Assembly: GCA_035495435.1 (NCBI GenBank)
Contig: DATJFV010000017.1
Coordinates: forward strand, 1-8,627
DNA length: 8,627 bases
DNA from: JBDSKH01 sp035495435
GTDB lineage: Bacteria > Actinomycetota > Actinomycetes > Actinomycetales > Microbacteriaceae
Direction of reading: 5' to 3'
The notes below the pieces were generated by a model. The model saw only the letters and a program-made list of their open reading frames with translations, was not told the origin of the DNA and ran no database searches. The position numbers and the translations under genes are program-made. Each line of letters begins with the position of its first letter. The stretch's first letter is position 1. Below, piece by piece: positions 6,663 to 8,627 of the stretch.

Positions 6663-7463
6663 GGCGACGAAACGATGGATGAACGGCTCGAGCAGACCCT
6701 TCCCCTCCCGCGTCAGCGGCCCCTGCCGCAGAAACGCCAACTGACGCAGCCAGGGCGTCTCGTCGACGCCCCAGAGGGTGTGCGCCAGAGCCCGGTACGA
6801 TTCGGCGACCAGGTCGTCGGCGGCCAGACGCCCGCGGTAGGCGGGGTCGGCGGTGACCTGCGTGGCGCTCACCCGCAGCAGGATGCCGGGGCGGGCCAGG
6901 CGCACGATCCGGCTTCCGGCGGCGGCGGCCCGCAGCCACAGGTCGTAGTCCTCGGCGACCGACTGCCGGTACCCGCCGACGGCGAGCAGCGCCTCGCGGC
7001 GGGCGAGAGCGGTGGAGTGCGGGTAGGGGCAGTCGAGCAGCAGGGCGAGCCGTCCCGCCTCCGGCCCGAAGGCGACGGGGAGCGCGGGCAGGCGCAGCCC
7101 GGCCCCGATCACCTGGAACGTGGAGAACACCAGATCCGCGCCGCGCTCGAGCGCAGCGAGTTGGGCGTGGAACCGGGTCGGCAGGCAGACGTCGTCGGCG
7201 TCCATGCGGGCGACGACCTCACCCTGCGCCTCGTCGAGCAGCCGGGCGAGGCCCCGGGCGACGCCGAGGTTGGTCTCGGCGACGATCACCCGCACCCGGG
7301 GATCGCCGATGCCGCGGACGAGCTCGCCCGTGCCGTCGCGCGACGCATCGTCGAGCACGAGGACCTCGGCGTCGTCGGGGAGCGCCCGCAGGGTGCTGCG
7401 CACGGCCGACTCGACGGTGCCGGCGGCGTTCCGGGCCGGGATCAGCACGCTCAGCCGGGTCAT
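6579..7463 (-). CDS. GT2-family glycosyltransferase
   Basis: A 294-residue GT-A enzyme that uses a nucleotide-sugar donor; by position it probably serves the neighbouring polysaccharide. It starts MTRLSVLIPARNAAGTVESA, the standard GT2 opening. The nucleotide-binding pair is D38-D39 in VLVLDDASRDGT, the metal-binding DxD is D88-A-D90-D91 (ARMDADD), and the candidate catalytic base lies in AEDYDLWLRAAAAG (E171-D172). The C-terminal 90 residues are helical and basic without clear membrane spans. ATG at 7463-7461 is chosen because it gives the canonical N-terminus; the frame stays open upstream but only as antisense to the next gene. The upstream CTCGGGG is a weak ribosome site. The stop TGA lies inside palindromic repeat copy 2, so the extreme C-terminus may be shaped by that element. 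It converges with and overlaps the polymerase frame by 84 nt. Confidence 0.9.
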   Translation of the reverse strand: MTRLSVLIPARNAAGTVESAVRSTLRALPDDAEVLVLDDASRDGTGELVRGIGDPRVRVIVAETNLGVARGLARLLDEAQGEVVARMDADDVCLPTRFHAQLAALERGADLVFSTFQVIGAGLRLPALPVAFGPEAGRLALLLDCPYPHSTALARREALLAVGGYRQSVAEDYDLWLRAAAAGSRIVRLARPGILLRVSATQVTADPAYRGRLAADDLVAESYRALAHTLWGVDETPWLRQLAFLRQGPLTREGKGLLEPFIHRFVASLDRLGPLERWYLRRRALQELGARAVG

Positions 7464-7490
7464 GGTAACCCCGAGCTTAACCCGGTCGTT

Positions 7491-7505
7491 CGGGCGCAGG
7501 GCCCG
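7491..7505. other. Small inverted repeat in the divergent intergenic region
   Basis: CGGGC-GCAGG-GCCCG is a perfect 5-bp inverted repeat just upstream of the proposed -35 element of the right-hand operon. It could be a protein-binding site or chance in GC-rich DNA. Confidence 0.25.
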
Positions 7506-7534
7506 GCGACAGGCGCGCACGTGCTTCCTAGCCT
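7506..7534 (+). promoter_or_regulatory. Candidate promoter of the acpS-carrier protein-dehydrogenase operon
   Basis: GCGACA (7506-7511, four of six bases of TTGACA) lies 17 nt upstream of TAGCCT (7529-7534, TAnnnT). A start near 7541 would leave a leader of about 37 nt before ATG 7578. It sits in the only sizeable non-coding gap of the window, between divergent genes. I found no equally good pair for the leftward GT2 gene; TAAGCT on the - strand (7479-7474) is a possible -10 without a convincing -35. Confidence 0.35.
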
Positions 7535-7540
7535 GGGTGC

Positions 7541-7558
7541 GGGTATTCCCCCGTACCC
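7541..7558. other. Inverted repeat in the predicted leader of the acpS operon
   Basis: GGGTA-TTCCCCCG-TACCC is a 5-bp stem with an 8-nt loop, placed between the proposed transcription start and the ribosome binding site. It may be an operator or a leader hairpin. The C-rich surroundings make chance pairing likely. Confidence 0.25.
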
Positions 7559-7567
7559 CCGTCCCCC

Positions 7568-7571
7568 AAGG
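7568..7571 (+). promoter_or_regulatory. Ribosome binding site deciding the acpS start
   Basis: AAGG lies six nt before ATG 7578 in an otherwise C-rich leader. It favours ATG 7578 over in-frame upstream GTG codons, where the translation is proline-rich and unlike the family. Confidence 0.5.
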
Positions 7572-7577
7572 CCCGAC

Positions 7578-8048
7578 ATGCTGCGCACCTCGCGTCGCAC
7601 CGCACCCCCGAGACATGCCCCGCGCATCCGGATCGGTTGCGACATCCACCCGGTCGACGAACTCGCCCAGAGCGTCGAGTTCTTCGGCGAGCGCTACCTG
7701 GCCCGCGTGTTCACCCCGCTCGAGCGCGAGCAGACCGCCGGGCCGGCGCAGCTCGACCGGCTCGCCGGACGGTTCGCGGCGAAGGAGGCGGTGGTGAAGG
7801 TGCTGCAACTGCCGACCACCGCGGTGATCCCGTGGCAGTCGATCGAGGTGCGCACCGGCCGCAACGGGGTGCCCTACGCGGTGCTCAGCGGTCGTGCCGC
7901 CGAACTGGCCGAGGCCCAGGGCATCGACCGCATCGACATCTCGCTCAGCCACGACGCCGGACTCGCCATGGCCGTCGCCGCTGCGATCCCGCGCGAGACC
8001 GACGACACCACCGACACCGACACCGACAGCGACGGAGACGACGAATGA
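7578..8048 (+). CDS. acpS: AcpS-type 4'-phosphopantetheinyl transferase with charged tails
   Basis: Family role: transfer of 4'-phosphopantetheine from CoA to a serine of an acyl carrier protein, Mg2+-dependent and cytoplasmic. The 156-residue protein has RIGCDIHPVDEL (Asp 22, metal ligand of the G-x-D-I/L motif), FGERYLARVFTPLER, the second signature GRFAAKEAVVKVL (Glu 70, metal ligand; Lys 74) and ISLSHDAGLAMAVAAA (121-136). AcpS proteins are usually 115-135 residues starting close to the G-x-D motif; here a basic 16-residue extension (MLRTSRRTAPPRHAPR) comes first and an acidic 17-residue tail (ETDDTTDTDTDSDGDDE) last. The next gene is a carrier protein joined by an ATGA overlap, so that protein is the probable partner. 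It could instead be the cell's only AcpS; the window cannot decide. The DNA encoding the acidic tail also contains the GGAG (8034-8037) ribosome site of the next gene. Confidence 0.88.
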   Translation: MLRTSRRTAPPRHAPRIRIGCDIHPVDELAQSVEFFGERYLARVFTPLEREQTAGPAQLDRLAGRFAAKEAVVKVLQLPTTAVIPWQSIEVRTGRNGVPYAVLSGRAAELAEAQGIDRIDISLSHDAGLAMAVAAAIPRETDDTTDTDTDSDGDDE

Positions 8049-8060
8049 CCGACGACACCA
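7997..8060 (+). repeat. 14-bp direct repeat flanking the acpS / carrier protein junction
   Basis: GACCGACGACACCA occurs at 7997-8010, in the acidic tail of acpS, and again at 8047-8060, as codons 2-5 of the carrier protein gene. Between them is a low-complexity run of GACACC/GACGAC units. This suggests that slippage or a short duplication created the Asp/Thr tail. Confidence 0.7.
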
Positions 8061-8293
8061 TTCGCCGCGTGCTCGACGCGCACGGCAAGCTGCGGGCGCC
8101 GGCCGCCGGCCTCAACGACGCCGACGACCTGTACGCGGCCGGCATGACCTCGCACGCCAGCGTCAACGTGATGCTCGCGCTCGAGGACGCGTTCGACGTG
8201 GAGTTCCCCGACGAACTGCTCAGCAAGCACACCTTCTGCACGATCGCAACCATCCGCGATGCACTCGGCACGTTGACGGGGGTGGCGGCATGA
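8045..8293 (+). CDS. Stand-alone acyl (or aminoacyl) carrier protein
   Basis: An 82-residue acidic four-helix carrier protein that would hold its cargo as a thioester on a phosphopantetheine arm. Helix 1 is IRRVLDAHGKL; the attachment region is DLYAAGMTSHASVNVMLALEDAFDVEFPDELL, with Ser 36 in T-S-H where fatty-acid ACPs have D-S-L; the last helix is TIATIRDALGTL. The size, the Ser just before helix 2 and the LALEDAFDVEFPD helix are clear carrier-protein features. The altered signature, the dedicated AcpS before it and the dehydrogenase-like gene after it suggest a specialised protein rather than housekeeping AcpP. ATG 8045 overlaps the acpS stop as ATGA with GGAG seven nt upstream. The 3' end overlaps the next gene as ATGA. 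Confidence 0.88.
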   Translation: MTDDTIRRVLDAHGKLRAPAAGLNDADDLYAAGMTSHASVNVMLALEDAFDVEFPDELLSKHTFCTIATIRDALGTLTGVAA

Positions 8294-8627
8294 GCGCCGT
8301 GCTGACCGCACCGCCCGAGACGCGTGCAGCGGATGCCGCCGCAGTCGCGGCGTCGCACGCCGACGAGGTGGATGCCGCGGCCGGCTTCCCGCACGAGGCG
8401 ATGGCTGCGCTCGCCGAGGCGCGCCTCCTCGGCGCTTCCGTCCCCGTGGAGCTCGGCGGCGAGGGACTCACCCTCACCGCCCTCGCCGACATCGCGGCCA
8501 CCCTCGGAGCCGCCTGCTCGTCGACCGGCATGATCTTCGCCATGCACCACAGCCAGGTGCTCAGCCTCACCCGGCACCTGGGCGGGTCACCCGCGCTCGC
8601 GACCCTGGCATCCCGCATCGCCACCGA
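8290..8627 (+). CDS. Acyl-CoA dehydrogenase-like flavoprotein, N-terminal part only (runs off the edge)
   Basis: The visible 112 codons match the N-terminal helical domain of acyl-CoA dehydrogenases: FPHEAMAALAEARLLGASVPVELGGEGLT (about 33-61), with the family's typical PxxLGGxG turn, then LADIAATLGAACSSTGMIFAMHHSQV (65-90), the usual start-of-substrate-pocket helices. The FAD-binding and catalytic regions lie outside the window. The family oxidises acyl thioesters to enoyl thioesters with FAD. Here the substrate may be carried on the adjacent carrier protein instead of CoA; that is inference from the operon. ATG 8290 overlaps the carrier protein stop as ATGA, with GGGGGTGG upstream. Family call is strong, specific function unknown. 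Confidence 0.85.
   Translation, partial: MSAVLTAPPETRAADAAAVAASHADEVDAAAGFPHEAMAALAEARLLGASVPVELGGEGLTLTALADIAATLGAACSSTGMIFAMHHSQVLSLTRHLGGSPALATLASRIAT

Noticed and set aside
7464..7952. Upstream extension of the GT2 frame on the - strand
   Set aside because: The extra N-terminal residues lie antisense to acpS and resemble no GT2 N-terminus; MTRLSVLIPA at 7463 is the canonical start.

Overview
The window looks like chromosomal DNA from a high-GC actinobacterium, most likely a member of the Microbacteriaceae. The reasons are very high G/C at third codon positions, TGA as every normal stop codon, frequent GTG starts, chains of genes joined by GTGA/ATGA overlaps, and actinobacterial-type proteins. 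The family assignment is inference; there is no rRNA or other marker gene here.

Left part (1-6662, + strand): a tightly packed exopolysaccharide/capsule operon. In order it holds (1) a membrane polyprenyl-phosphate sugar transferase that would start the repeat unit, entering from beyond the left edge; (2) a 717-residue protein made of two GT4 glycosyltransferase domains in one chain; (3) a further GT4 glycosyltransferase; (4) a small left-handed beta-helix O-acetyltransferase; (5) a polytopic Wzy/O-antigen-ligase-like membrane protein. The genes abut or overlap by 4 nt, which implies translational coupling. Together they could prime, extend, acetylate and polymerise or ligate a surface polysaccharide. 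Facing them on the - strand (6579-7463) is a GT2 glycosyltransferase that probably adds a sugar to the same product.

Two things disturb this operon. The priming transferase has an in-frame TAG at 1389-1391. It cuts off the last 28 residues, although the codons after it still read as the family's usual C-terminus up to a TGA that abuts the next gene. In addition, a 33-bp palindromic repeat occurs twice (4268-4300 and 6552-6584, one mismatch). The first copy lies in frame inside glycosyltransferase 3. The second lies in the 3' end of the polymerase gene, where it also supplies the stop codon of the converging GT2 gene. Both copies are read in the same frame and encode GFDTRLRRYST. This resembles the protein-coding palindromic elements described in Rickettsia and is the most unusual signal in the window.

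Right part (7464-8627): a 114-nt divergent intergenic region with a plausible promoter, then a second operon on the + strand. It encodes an AcpS-type phosphopantetheinyl transferase with charged tails at both ends, a stand-alone carrier protein whose attachment serine lies in TSH rather than DSL, and the N-terminus of an acyl-CoA dehydrogenase-like flavoprotein running off the right edge. Each junction is an ATGA overlap. This looks like a dedicated carrier-protein tailoring module rather than housekeeping fatty-acid synthesis.

No tRNA, rRNA, CRISPR array or transposase is visible. The only gap longer than 50 nt between genes is 7464-7577.
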